Source: Planctomycetota bacterium
GTDB lineage: Bacteria; Planctomycetota; UBA8742; SKZP01; JAIOTL01
DNA: 17,867 nt
Assembly (NCBI GenBank): GCA_021106775.1
Contig: JAIOTL010000058.1
Span: 1 to 17,867, forward strand
Reading direction: 5' to 3'
Shown here: in pieces, positions 1-6,884 of the stretch
Numbering within the stretch: the first letter of the stretch is position 1
Layout: each line of letters opens with the position of its first letter
Position numbers and translations under genes: made by a program
Notes under the pieces: model-generated
Database searches by the model: none
Seen by the model: only the letters and a program-made list of their open reading frames with translations
Told to the model about the DNA's origin: nothing

Positions 1-342
1 GTTTGCACGTGTTTTGCGTTTTTCACCTGTCGCTCTCAGTAAATTACACAGTTTTTCATCATTGTGATTGAATCCGTATGCAAGTAGATGAAGTTGGACA
101 TGTTTGCCGTCGTTATATTCTGGGATTGCGTAATACGACGTCAGCTCAACTCCTGTGATATACTTGATTCCAAAATGTTTAGCAAACTCAATGGCTTCTT
201 GCTGACACTCAATTGTGTCATGGTCAGTTATTGACAAAAGCTTAATATTGCGTTGATTGGCTTCTTCAAACACCTGTTTGGGTGTAAATCTTCCATCAGA
301 ACAAGTTGAATGAATATGCAGGTCAAATTTCATTTTATCCAT
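1..342 (-). CDS. PHP-domain metal-dependent phosphoesterase, N-terminal part (truncated by window edge)
   Basis: The reverse strand is open from ATG at 342 to the window edge (114 codons), so the C-terminus is missing. The translation shows PHP-family metal-ligand motifs in order: DLHIHSTCSDG near the N-terminus, ITDHDT near residues 45-50, GVELT near 70 and HLLAYGF near 90. This order matches the YciV/TrpH group (PHP phosphoesterases; characterised members act as 5'-3' exonucleases on small RNAs or as nucleotide phosphatases). The substrate here cannot be told. A second in-frame ATG lies at 333, and DLHIH starts right after it, so either start is possible. Neither has a convincing Shine-Dalgarno, because the sequence immediately upstream of 342 belongs to the palindromic element at 343-524. 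It is transcribed divergently from the EamA gene. The family call is confident; the exact function is not. Confidence 0.85.
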   Translation of the reverse strand, partial: MDKMKFDLHIHSTCSDGRFTPKQVFEEANQRNIKLLSITDHDTIECQQEAIEFAKHFGIKYITGVELTSYYAIPEYNDGKHVQLHLLAYGFNHNDEKLCNLLRATGEKRKTRAN

Positions 343-524
343 TAGGTAGTGTTTGAAAAATAGTTATGATTGAATTTTATCAGATTTGCGTGAGATTCGG
401 AATTTCTAATTGAAGAACGCCGCAGGTGAAGCCAAAGCTTCATTGAGGACGTTTTGAGTGATGAAATTTTGAAGATTGCATGAAGCTGGTAAAATGCACA
501 AAAGTAGTTTTCAAACACAGCCTA
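343..524. mobile_element. Palindromic MITE-like element with TA ends (182 bp)
   Basis: Both ends read inward as TAGG, two variable bases, then GTGTTTGAAAA (left 343-359, right 508-524 on the other strand). The similarity continues inward: an attttaYCAG block and an aATTTC block occur in both arms. The middle is a perfect hairpin, tgaagc-caaa-gcttca (427-442), whose centre is within a base or so of the element's centre. The whole element is therefore one long imperfect palindrome with no coding capacity. The TA at both ends fits target duplication by IS630/Tc1-mariner-type transposases. No parent transposase is in the window, so the family assignment is inference. Confidence 0.72.
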
Positions 525-543
525 GATTAGAGTCATAAAAACA

Positions 544-571
544 TTAACTTAAATAGTCTTCATTATATAAT
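544..571 (+). promoter_or_regulatory. Candidate sigma-70-type promoter of the EamA gene
   Basis: TTAACT (544-549) is followed by a 16-bp spacer and a perfect TATAAT (566-571), just outside the right end of the palindromic element. Transcription would start near 578. That is downstream of the in-frame ATG at 574 and argues for a translation start at 625 or 628. The -10 is strong and the -35 matches 4 of 6. Confidence 0.5.
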
Positions 572-624
572 CAATGCAAAATTTGACGTTGCACCAAAAA
601 TCGACAACAATTAATGAGTCACAG

Positions 625-1557
625 ATGATGGAATACAGCGGAGAGATAGCGGCAGTATGTACAGCATTTTGCTGGACCTGGACATCTCAGTTTTTCGCCC
701 TAGCTGGACAACGCATTGGCTCACCATCCGTTAATAAGCTTAGAATCCTGTTTGCACTTATAATTTTGATGGTCATTCATTTCATTATGGAAGGAACTTT
801 TTTCCCGACTGATATTACATGGTATCAGTTCAACAATCTGGCATTATCAGGCTTCATCGGTTTTGTCATTGGAGATGCAATTCTATTTGAGGCATTTGTT
901 CTTATAGGTGCAAGACTTTCAATGCTTCTGATGAGTTTAGTTCCAATTATCGGTGCAATAATCGCATTTTTTGTGTTTGACGAACATTTGACATATTTGA
1001 AGATTGTTGGCGTTATCATCACCCTAGGCGGAATTTTATGGGTTGTTCTGGGACGAGATTCTAATAATAACAACAAAAAATCGAGGAAATATTTGCTTGG
1101 TATCGCATTTGGGATTGGTGGGGCAATATGCCAGGCTGTCGGACTTATATTCGCAAAAGAGGGAATGGGAACGGATGTTTTACCGCTTGCAGGCACATTA
1201 ATTCGGGCAATTATTGGTGTTGCGGGGCTTTGGTTTTATGTGCTTGTTCGAGGCAGAGCATTAAATGAGTTCAGAAAAATGCGCGATTTAAAGGCAACTG
1301 GATATTTAAGCATGGGGATAATTTTCGGACCTGTACTGGGCGTAACGCTTTCTTTGTATGCTGTGAAACATGCACATGTTGCTGTTGCGACGACATTGAT
1401 GCAGCTTGCTCCAGTGTTTCTAATCCCCGTGCTTTACTTCATTTACAAGGAGAAGATAACATTGTCTGCAATAATCGGGACAATTGTTGCTGTTGGTGGA
1501 GCTGCAATTCTGATACTTTCTGATACTATACAAGTGTTTGTTGAAGGATTGTTCTAG
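625..1557 (+). CDS. EamA/DMT-superfamily membrane transporter
   Basis: An inner-membrane protein of about 310 residues, almost entirely hydrophobic helices separated by short loops. It has the two-fold layout of the drug/metabolite transporter superfamily: two EamA units of about five helices each, split by a polar Asn/Lys linker (near residues 145-153). The first unit ends in GVIITLGGILWVVLG and the second in GTIVAVGGAAILILS, the usual last-helix signature of EamA repeats. Members export or import amino acids, metabolites or nucleotide sugars; nothing here fixes the substrate. An upstream in-frame ATG at 574 would add 17 polar residues, but it lies at or before the predicted transcription start. 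ATG 625 or 628 is preferred, although the Shine-Dalgarno is weak (GAG at 616-618). The TAG stop overlaps a sequence resembling the end of the element at 343-524. Confidence 0.88.
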   Translation: MMEYSGEIAAVCTAFCWTWTSQFFALAGQRIGSPSVNKLRILFALIILMVIHFIMEGTFFPTDITWYQFNNLALSGFIGFVIGDAILFEAFVLIGARLSMLLMSLVPIIGAIIAFFVFDEHLTYLKIVGVIITLGGILWVVLGRDSNNNNKKSRKYLLGIAFGIGGAICQAVGLIFAKEGMGTDVLPLAGTLIRAIIGVAGLWFYVLVRGRALNEFRKMRDLKATGYLSMGIIFGPVLGVTLSLYAVKHAHVAVATTLMQLAPVFLIPVLYFIYKEKITLSAIIGTIVAVGGAAILILSDTIQVFVEGLF

Positions 1558-1669
1558 GCTGTGTTTATTGAGGTTATAAAAAGCTTGTATTTGGAAATCT
1601 AATATGTAAGATACAGCCAAATTTTTGTTTGGAACAATTAACAAAATTCTAGATTTGAAGGAGATTCAA

Positions 1670-1897
1670 ATGGCTCACGTAATCACAAGTACATGCATTA
1701 GAGACGGACTTTGCGTTAGTGAATGTCCTGTTGATGCTATTGTTGAAGCAGAAAAACAGTATTATATCAATCCTGATGACTGCATTGATTGTGGCGCATG
1801 CATATCGGTTTGTCCGTCAAACTCGATTTTCCCGGAAGATGAACTTCCTGAGGAATTCAAAAATGCGATTGAAGAAAACGCAAAGCATTTTGAATAA
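1670..1897 (+). CDS. Ferredoxin, two Fe-S clusters, with Asp at the second ligand position of cluster I
   Basis: A 75-residue soluble electron carrier. The start at ATG 1670 is set by a strong Shine-Dalgarno GAAGGAG (1657-1663) with a 6-nt spacer; an in-frame start at 1625 would add an unrelated 15-residue tail. The first motif is C9-x2-D12-x2-C15-x3-C19-P and the second C38-x2-C41-x2-C44-x3-C48-P, giving seven cysteines. In the classic 8Fe ferredoxins the D12 position is cysteine. An Asp here is known from Pyrococcus furiosus ferredoxin, where it ligates a [4Fe-4S] cluster, and related spacings occur in 7Fe ferredoxins. This protein may therefore hold [3Fe-4S]/[4Fe-4S] or an Asp-ligated [4Fe-4S] plus [4Fe-4S]. 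The C-terminus is acidic. A terminator follows directly, and the gene is probably monocistronic. No redox partner is adjacent. Confidence 0.93.
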   Translation: MAHVITSTCIRDGLCVSECPVDAIVEAEKQYYINPDDCIDCGACISVCPSNSIFPEDELPEEFKNAIEENAKHFE

Positions 1898-1916
1898 ACG
1901 GTTCAGAACATTTTCA

Positions 1917-1941
1917 GGGCACAATGTGTGCCCTTTTTTTT
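1917..1941 (+). terminator. Rho-independent terminator of the ferredoxin gene
   Basis: A perfect 7-bp stem GGGCACA / TGTGCCC (1917-1923 and 1927-1933) with a 3-nt loop is followed by eight T residues (1934-1941). It lies 20 bp after the ferredoxin stop codon and is the clearest intrinsic terminator in the window. Confidence 0.93.
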
Positions 1942-2031
1942 ATGGTTAATAAATTTTGAGCGGTGATAATTCAAAACCTAAGTTAAAATATTGATTGTCC
2001 GATAATTTATGAAATTGGAGGGAAAATTAGT

Positions 2032-2637
2032 ATGAAACCACATAAAGCATTTTTTATTGTGATTTTCTTTATAAGCGGTGTTCTCGTCGGACATTATCTA
2101 CCCATCTGGGACAGTATTCTGCCTGAGTTTGAGGGTAATGCACCTTCACTTTCCGAGGCTTTGAAGGATGTTCTGAATAAAACAGGCGAATCGTTGAAAG
2201 AACTTAGTTCAAAAAATGGTGAAGATTTCAAGAAAGTTAAGGAAAAACCAACAGCAATCGAACCAAAAGCTTTTATTGAGCCTGCTGTTGATAAAAGTCC
2301 AACCCGATTCTTTGACACGGTGGTGAAGATTTCCGAAATCATAACCGCTCAAGAAATGAAGGTGCAGAACTCTAAAAACGAAGAAATTTATATCATTTTA
2401 GAAGGCGTTGAGCATAAATTTGAAGAATTTGTTCCAACCTTGAAAAAACATATCCAAGGAGAAAGACTCTGGCTGAAACCCGCTATGCAGCATTCACCAC
2501 AAACAAAATCCCTTCTGGTTTATGCGTACATAATCCCCCGAAGCTGGAACAAGACTATGGGCATCCCAATCCAAAACGAAAAATTGTTGCTAAATCGCAT
2601 TATTAACAAGCAATTCATCAAGAACAGAAAGAAATAA
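2032..2637 (+). CDS. Membrane-anchored protein with a degenerate SNase-like C-terminal half
   Basis: 201 residues, with a good Shine-Dalgarno (TTGGAGGG at 2015-2022, 9-nt spacer). Residues 6-22 form one hydrophobic helix after a short basic start, without a clear cleavage site, so the protein is probably anchored and faces the periplasm. Residues 35-90 are a polar, Lys/Glu-rich and probably flexible linker. Residues 95-198 follow the order of secondary structure of staphylococcal-nuclease-like OB folds: a beta start TVVKISEII, IYIILEGVE where nucleases have VRLIGVD, a helix EEFVPTLKKHIQGERLWL, the strand SLLVYAYII where nucleases have gR.LaYVy, and the helix IQNEKLLLNRII. The Arg and Asp/Glu residues that carry catalysis in true SNases are not seen at the matching places, so nuclease activity is unlikely. 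I made this fold assignment by eye. The gene is otherwise unrecognised. Its neighbours give no functional clue. Confidence 0.8.
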   Translation: MKPHKAFFIVIFFISGVLVGHYLPIWDSILPEFEGNAPSLSEALKDVLNKTGESLKELSSKNGEDFKKVKEKPTAIEPKAFIEPAVDKSPTRFFDTVVKISEIITAQEMKVQNSKNEEIYIILEGVEHKFEEFVPTLKKHIQGERLWLKPAMQHSPQTKSLLVYAYIIPRSWNKTMGIPIQNEKLLLNRIINKQFIKNRKK

Positions 2638-2704
2638 TCAACACTGTGTATCCGCAAACTAATAAGTAATATGCGAATTCATTCACGAATAAAATACAAT
2701 CCGC

Positions 2705-2732
2705 TTGACTTGCAATACAACCTGAATAAAAT
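2705..2732 (+). promoter_or_regulatory. Candidate sigma-70-type promoter of ald
   Basis: TTGACT (2705-2710), a 16-bp spacer and TAAAAT (2727-2732), each matching 5 of 6 consensus bases, lie 53 bp upstream of the ald start codon in otherwise empty intergenic DNA. Confidence 0.6.
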
Positions 2733-2785
2733 CTGCAGTTGTTTAATTATTACCCAGTAAAATACATTAATTGATGGAGGTTCAC

Positions 2786-3889
2786 ATGAAAGTTGGCGTC
2801 ACAAAGGAAATAAAAAATAACGAGTACAGAGTGGGCATGATTCCAAGTGGTGTCAGCCAGATTGTTTCCGACAGTAATGAAGTATTCGTCGAAACCAATG
2901 CCGGCGCAGGTATCGGATTTAGCGACCAAGATTACATTAATTCAGGTGCAAAGATTTTGCCCAGTCTCGAAGCAGTTTTCGAAGCCTCAGAAATGATTGT
3001 TAAGGTAAAAGAGCCTCAACCCAGAGAAATAGCAGCACTTAAGCCGCATCACCTGCTTTACACCTACTTACATCTGGCTGCCGATGAAAAACTCACAAAA
3101 GACCTCATGAATACTGGCGCAACAAGCATCGCATACGAAACAATCGAACTTGCAGACGGCTCACTTCCGCTTCTGACTCCCATGTCAGAGGTTGCAGGCA
3201 GAATGTCAACAATTGTCGGTGCATATCATCTGATGAAGCACATGGGCGGGCTTGGTATGATGCTTGGTGGAGTTCCCGGTGTACCACGCGCTAAAGTTAC
3301 TGTTATGGGCTGCGGTGTTGCTGGACGCAATGCAATCAAGATGGCGGTTGGTCTCGGCGGTGATGTAACCGCAATTGACATCTCGCACAGCAGATTGACT
3401 GAAATTGATGACCTTTTCGACAATAAAATTACAACTCTGCATTCAAACCCGATGAACATCGAAGAAGCGGTCATCAACTCTGACCTGGTTATCGGCGCGG
3501 TTTTGGTTGCTGGTGCGAAAGCTCCACATCTCGTAACAAAAGATATGATTAAAAAGATGAAAAAAGGCGCAGTTATCGTTGATATTGCTGTTGACCAGGG
3601 TGGTTGCATCGAGACAACACATCCGACAACGCATGAAAACCCAACCTTTGAGGTTGATGGCGTGCTGCATTATTGCGTTGCAAATATGCCGGGTGCGTTC
3701 GCAAAAACCTCCACTTTCGCGCTGACGAATTCAACCATGAGATATGCAAGGATTCTCGCGAATAAGGGTTTGCAGGCTGTGATAGAAGACGAAGCACTTT
3801 TGAAAGGTGTCAACACACATAAAGGTGGGCTTGTTTATGAGCAGGTCGCAAAAGACCTTTCAATCCCATACACACCGTTTGCTCTGTAA
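2786..3889 (+). CDS. ald: Alanine dehydrogenase
   Basis: A 367-residue cytoplasmic enzyme that reversibly converts L-alanine, NAD+ and water to pyruvate, ammonia and NADH. It links amino-acid catabolism to ammonium assimilation and redox balance. The length matches the family. Active-site residues fall at the canonical numbers: R15 (NNEYRVGM), K75 (VKVKEP), H96 (YLHLAAD) and D270 (DQGG). The NAD-binding Rossmann motif [13 protein letters not shown] (171-183) is followed by the NAD-selective acidic residue D198. The C-terminal signature around [18 protein letters not shown] is intact. ATG 2786 is chosen because it gives the family N-terminus MKVGVTKEI and has GGAGG (2776-2780) 5 nt upstream; a TTG at 2771 would swallow the Shine-Dalgarno. 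It has its own promoter and no obvious partner gene. A dispersed-repeat block follows. Confidence 0.97.
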   Translation: MKVGVTKEIKNNEYRVGMIPSGVSQIVSDSNEVFVETNAGAGIGFSDQDYINSGAKILPSLEAVFEASEMIVKVKEPQPREIAALKPHHLLYTYLHLAADEKLTKDLMNTGATSIAYETIELADGSLPLLTPMSEVAGRMSTIVGAYHLMKHMGGLGMMLGGVPGVPRAKVTVMGCGVAGRNAIKMAVGLGGDVTAIDISHSRLTEIDDLFDNKITTLHSNPMNIEEAVINSDLVIGAVLVAGAKAPHLVTKDMIKKMKKGAVIVDIAVDQGGCIETTHPTTHENPTFEVDGVLHYCVANMPGAFAKTSTFALTNSTMRYARILANKGLQAVIEDEALLKGVNTHKGGLVYEQVAKDLSIPYTPFAL

Positions 3890-3916
3890 AATTCTTTATT
3901 ACAGCAAATTCAAGAA

Positions 3917-4186
3917 AAGCATGTTTACATGCCCCTCCCTGCATCATGCTGCGCAAAGCTTGCATTCCGCGACCCTCCCACAAGGGGAGGGTGATTGACA
4001 TGCAAGATGCCTGTCCTACCGATTGCATACATTACTCCCCCCTTGTGGGGGAGTCGAAGAGAACAAGGCGATAGGCGAAGTTCGATTCGGTGAGGGGTTA
4101 TTTCTCTACAAAATCTGATGATTCTGTGAAATGTGCCGAAGGGACGCAAAGAAAAAGACAAAAAGTCTGTCCATGCTTACATGCTC
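3917..4186. repeat. Dispersed palindromic repeat block between ald and rodA
   Basis: The gap between ald and rodA (3890-4269) has no supported gene. It holds several hairpins: GCATG-ttta-CATGC near 3918; CCCTCCC / GGGAGGG (3973-3991); and ACTCCCCC / GGGGGAGT (4034-4054). The last two have loop sequences that are roughly reverse complements of each other. A unit shared with other parts of the window lies at 3995-4020. The stretch 4101-4153, from TTCTCTACAAA to GGGACGCAAAGAAA, recurs in diverged form at 5686-5740 on the other side of rodA. A near copy of the first hairpin, CATGCTTACATGC, closes the block near 4173-4185. The C/G-rich runs stand out against the AT-rich surroundings. Confidence 0.7.
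3995..4020 (+). repeat. Copy 1 of the 26-bp TTGACA...TGTCCTACC dispersed repeat
   Basis: It reads TTGACATGCAAG then ATGCCTGTCCTACC. It is the most diverged of three copies; the others are at 5405-5428 (inverted) and 5747-5773. Its arms are less perfectly self-complementary than those of the third copy. Confidence 0.65.
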
Positions 4187-4269
4187 TGAGGTTTTTTTAT
4201 TCAAATTTTGCTCTTTTTGGACGATTTATCCTTAAACAATTGCTTCCGAAGCAAAAACAGGATATGAAA

Positions 4270-5397
4270 ATGCGTCTGAAACGAATTATCGCCGACAAAA
4301 ATGCTGACTACTCACGGTTTCCAGTCATTCTGACAATTACCGTGCTAATTCTGGTAATTTTCTCCATAATAAATATTTCATCGGCATCAATCCGCTCAAT
4401 CGGCGATAACGAATATGTTGACGACGGTTATCACATCAAACAAACTATCTGGCTCGCACTTTCGCTAATTGTTTTTATCGCAGTGATCCGAATCGATTAT
4501 AAATACATCGTTAAATATACGCTTCATGCATACCTTTTCAGCATATTCTTATTGCTGCTGGTTTTCTTTGTCGGAACTTCTGTAAACGGTTCTCAACGTT
4601 GGCTAAACATAGGATTTATGCTCTTTCAACCTTCAGAACTCGCGAAGCTTACTGTGATTCTATTCGTTGCATATCTGCTGAAACATTCTCAGGATACTAC
4701 AAATTTGAAAGGTGTTCTCAAGCCCATTGCTTATGCTTCAATTCCGTTATTGATGATTTTGAAACAGCCTGACCTAGGTTCATCTCTGGTTATTGTCCCG
4801 GTTGTGGCGACAATGCTGCTTGTTGCGAATCTGAAAAAACGTATCCTGCTATCATTTGCGTTAATTTGTGTGATTATCGCACCAATCGCCTATTTTACAA
4901 TGCTGAAGGATTATCAGCGAGACAGAATAATCGCTTTTATGAATCCTGAGGATTATGCGAAAACTGACGGTTATCACCTGATTCAGTCGAGGACAGCAGT
5001 TGGTGATGGTAAATTATTCGGTGTGGGCTACAAAAACGGCACGCAGAGTATGCTTGGATATTTGCCTGAGAATCATACAGATTTTATTTTCTCTGTTGTT
5101 AGCGAGGAGTGGGGGTTTGTTGGTGCAAGTGCGGTTATTGTTTTGTATTTCTTCCTAATTGCTCAGATTCTGATTATTGCAGCTGAGACGCAGGAAAGGT
5201 TCGGTAAATATGTCTGCGTTGGAATTGCGATTTTATTTGCGTTTCAGGTGTATGAGAATATCGGCATGACAATCGGATTAATGCCGATTACCGGGTTGAC
5301 GCTACCGTTTTTCAGCTATGGCGGTTCATCGCTGATAATATGTTTTCTCTCCCTCGGAATCATCGTAAGCATCCGAATTCACCCAAAAACAACATAG
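4270..5397 (+). CDS. rodA: RodA, SEDS-family peptidoglycan glycosyltransferase for cell elongation
   Basis: A 375-residue polytopic inner-membrane protein of the SEDS family, which polymerises lipid II glycan strands with a class B PBP during elongation. Family motifs appear in order: GTSVNGSQRWLNIG, QPSELAKLTVI, KQPDLGSSL, GVGYKNGTQSMLGYLPENHTDFIFSVV (the long periplasmic loop containing the catalytic Asp of the HTDFIF motif), then GLMPITGLTLPFFSYGGSS near the end. The GTQ...LPE.HTDFIF form is typical of RodA rather than FtsW. The frame is open from 4090, but those extra 60 codons are translated dispersed repeat. ATG 4270 has AGGA (4259-4262) with a 7-nt spacer and gives a normal RodA N-terminus (MRLKRI). 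ATG 4264 is an alternative. Neither mreC/mreD nor a PBP2 gene is adjacent, so this rodA stands alone between repeat blocks. Confidence 0.95.
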   Translation: MRLKRIIADKNADYSRFPVILTITVLILVIFSIINISSASIRSIGDNEYVDDGYHIKQTIWLALSLIVFIAVIRIDYKYIVKYTLHAYLFSIFLLLLVFFVGTSVNGSQRWLNIGFMLFQPSELAKLTVILFVAYLLKHSQDTTNLKGVLKPIAYASIPLLMILKQPDLGSSLVIVPVVATMLLVANLKKRILLSFALICVIIAPIAYFTMLKDYQRDRIIAFMNPEDYAKTDGYHLIQSRTAVGDGKLFGVGYKNGTQSMLGYLPENHTDFIFSVVSEEWGFVGASAVIVLYFFLIAQILIIAAETQERFGKYVCVGIAILFAFQVYENIGMTIGLMPITGLTLPFFSYGGSSLIICFLSLGIIVSIRIHPKTT

Positions 5398-5404
5398 TGC
5401 TCAG

Positions 5405-5773
5405 TAGGACAAGCATCTTGCCTGTCAACCCCCCGATGTCATCCCTGCAAAGGCAGAAATCCAGAACCTTGTCATTATGAGTGGAACGAGCAAAGCGAGT
5501 GAAACAAAGAATCCAGGTTAGCGAAAGATTAAACATGGAATACATTTAATTTGTTTTGTCTGGAAAATTCAGAATCTTAATCTTTGTCATCATTGGGAAT
5601 TAAATAATTCATAATTCGATGTTTTGTATATGACCATCCTGGATTCTTCACTTCACTACGTTTTGTTCAGAATGACAATGGAAATTTTCTCTACAAACAC
5701 GACAGATTCAGTTTGCATCAAGTATGGGACGCAAAGAAATGAATGCTTGACAGGCAAGGATGCCTGTCCTACC
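5405..5773. repeat. Nested inverted-repeat region between rodA and the minus-strand kinase
   Basis: This 379-bp gap (5398-5776) has no supported gene. The outer arms are copies of the 26-bp repeat in opposite orientation: 5405-5428, starting TAGGACAAGCATC, and 5747-5773, ending in TGTCCTACC. The 3' copy is a perfect hairpin, GACAGGCA-agga-TGCCTGTC (5749-5768). The inner arms are a second family: 5469-5517 (reverse strand) and 5638-5678, both reading CCTGGATTCTT...TTCACT...AATGACAA. Between the left arms, 5438-5464 is a GTCATCCCTGCAAAGGCAG...ATCCAG unit. The outer arms begin and end with TA. The right arm ends 3 bp before the kinase stop codon. Confidence 0.75.
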
Positions 5774-5776
5774 TGG

Positions 5777-6718
5777 TTATAGGACAAAGCGTTTCAGGTA
5801 AATTTCAAGGGTTTTGTTGGTTATGCCGAAACGGTCATGATACAAGTATTTCTCCAAATCAGCACAAAAATGAGCAGCGGTTGCATAACGCTTGTTCTTG
5901 TCGCGCATTAGTGCTTTCACAGTTAAATCTTCCAACGCTTTAGGCAGTCTTTGCACATATAATGAGGGTTTATTGATTTTACCTTTTTTTACCATTTCAA
6001 GACATAAATCAGTGTCAGCTTCAACAAAACAATTTATGCCCGTTAACATTTCCCACAAAGATATTCCAAGAGAAAATATGTCAGACCTGCCGTCGGTAAC
6101 CTCGAAAGCTGCTTGTTCAGGCGACATGTATGCAACTTTACCAACCAAAATTTCACCCTCGCGCGAACGCAGATAATGCACAGCTTTTGCCACACCGAAA
6201 TCGGTTAATTTCACATATCCGCGAGTGTCAATCATAATATTTTTCGGTGTGCAGTCGCGATGAACGAGGTTTAACACTGTTCCTTTCGAGTCTGTCTTTG
6301 TATGCGCATAATTCAACGCTCGGGCCACACGCGAGATAATAAACGCAGAAATCTCATACGGTATAGGCTTTTTCTGAACCCGATGTTTCTGGACAAAATC
6401 ATGCAAGGTTATTCCGTCAACGAACTCCATCGCCATGAAATAGCTATTGTCTGCTTTTCCCAGATAATAAAGCTGAACAATATTCTGATGAATTAAATTC
6501 GCCACGAGTTTCGCTTCACCGATAAACATCTCGATAAAATCAGAATTACGAGTAAAGGATGACAGAATACGCTTAATTGCCATACGCTTGCGAAACCCTT
6601 GTGCACCAAGCTGATACGCTTCATAAACAGAACCCATCCCCCCACTGGCAAGCTCATGAATTATCTCGAAAGTATGATTTTCGACCGATATTGTGCTTCC
6701 TGCTTTCCAATTATACAT
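5777..6718 (-). CDS. Hanks-type Ser/Thr protein kinase, minimal soluble form
   Basis: 313 residues: a bare kinase domain with no membrane helix or sensor domain, so probably cytoplasmic. The core is intact: glycine loop ASGGMGSVY (24-32), VAIK-type lysine K49, helix-C E68, catalytic loop H153-R154-D155-C-T-P-K-N160, and DFG at 173-175, followed by GKVAYMSPEQ. The lysine usually two residues after the catalytic Asp is Thr here, with a Lys at +4. The tail (ADLEKYLYHDRFG...LEIYLKRF) resembles the helical tail seen after some Planctomycetes/Lentisphaerae-type kinases (from memory). ATG at 6718 starts with a weak AGG upstream on the reverse strand. It is divergent from the FHA-pseudokinase gene, and the 133-bp gap between them would hold both promoters. 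No PP2C phosphatase is in the window. Predicted to be active. Confidence 0.94.
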   Translation of the reverse strand: MYNWKAGSTISVENHTFEIIHELASGGMGSVYEAYQLGAQGFRKRMAIKRILSSFTRNSDFIEMFIGEAKLVANLIHQNIVQLYYLGKADNSYFMAMEFVDGITLHDFVQKHRVQKKPIPYEISAFIISRVARALNYAHTKTDSKGTVLNLVHRDCTPKNIMIDTRGYVKLTDFGVAKAVHYLRSREGEILVGKVAYMSPEQAAFEVTDGRSDIFSLGISLWEMLTGINCFVEADTDLCLEMVKKGKINKPSLYVQRLPKALEDLTVKALMRDKNKRYATAAHFCADLEKYLYHDRFGITNKTLEIYLKRFVL

Positions 6719-6832
6719 GCTTTTCGCCTAAAATTTTTATATACATAAATTCGTTAATTCTGGATTTTATCGCAATTTATTAAAAAATTAAACAAAAGAT
6801 ATGGTTGATGATTAGCAAAGATTTTGGAATTT

Positions 6833-6860
6833 TTGATATTCTATATAGAATTTGTATAAT
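6833..6860 (+). promoter_or_regulatory. Strong promoter of the FHA-pseudokinase operon with overlapping palindromes
   Basis: TTGATA (6833-6838), a 16-bp spacer and perfect TATAAT (6855-6860). The spacer is filled by the perfect 14-bp palindrome ATTCTATATAGAAT (6838-6851). A second inverted repeat, TGTATA-attg-TATACA (6853-6868), covers the -10 and the predicted start near 6867. Both are placed where a repressor would block RNA polymerase. The AT-rich context means chance palindromes must be considered. Confidence 0.62.
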
Positions 6861-6884
6861 TGTATACAAAACTGTGAGATAAGA

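Noticed and set aside
825..1196. Minus-strand 123-codon frame inside the EamA gene
   Set aside because: It is antisense to a clear membrane-protein gene, with no family features or start signals of its own.
3886..3904. Hairpin CTGTAA / TTACAG at the end of ald as a terminator
   Set aside because: The stem is AT-rich and short, it overlaps the stop codon, and no T-run follows.
4090..4269. 60-codon N-terminal extension of the rodA frame
   Set aside because: It translates dispersed repeat DNA, lacks membrane or family similarity, and ATG 4270 has a properly spaced AGGA.
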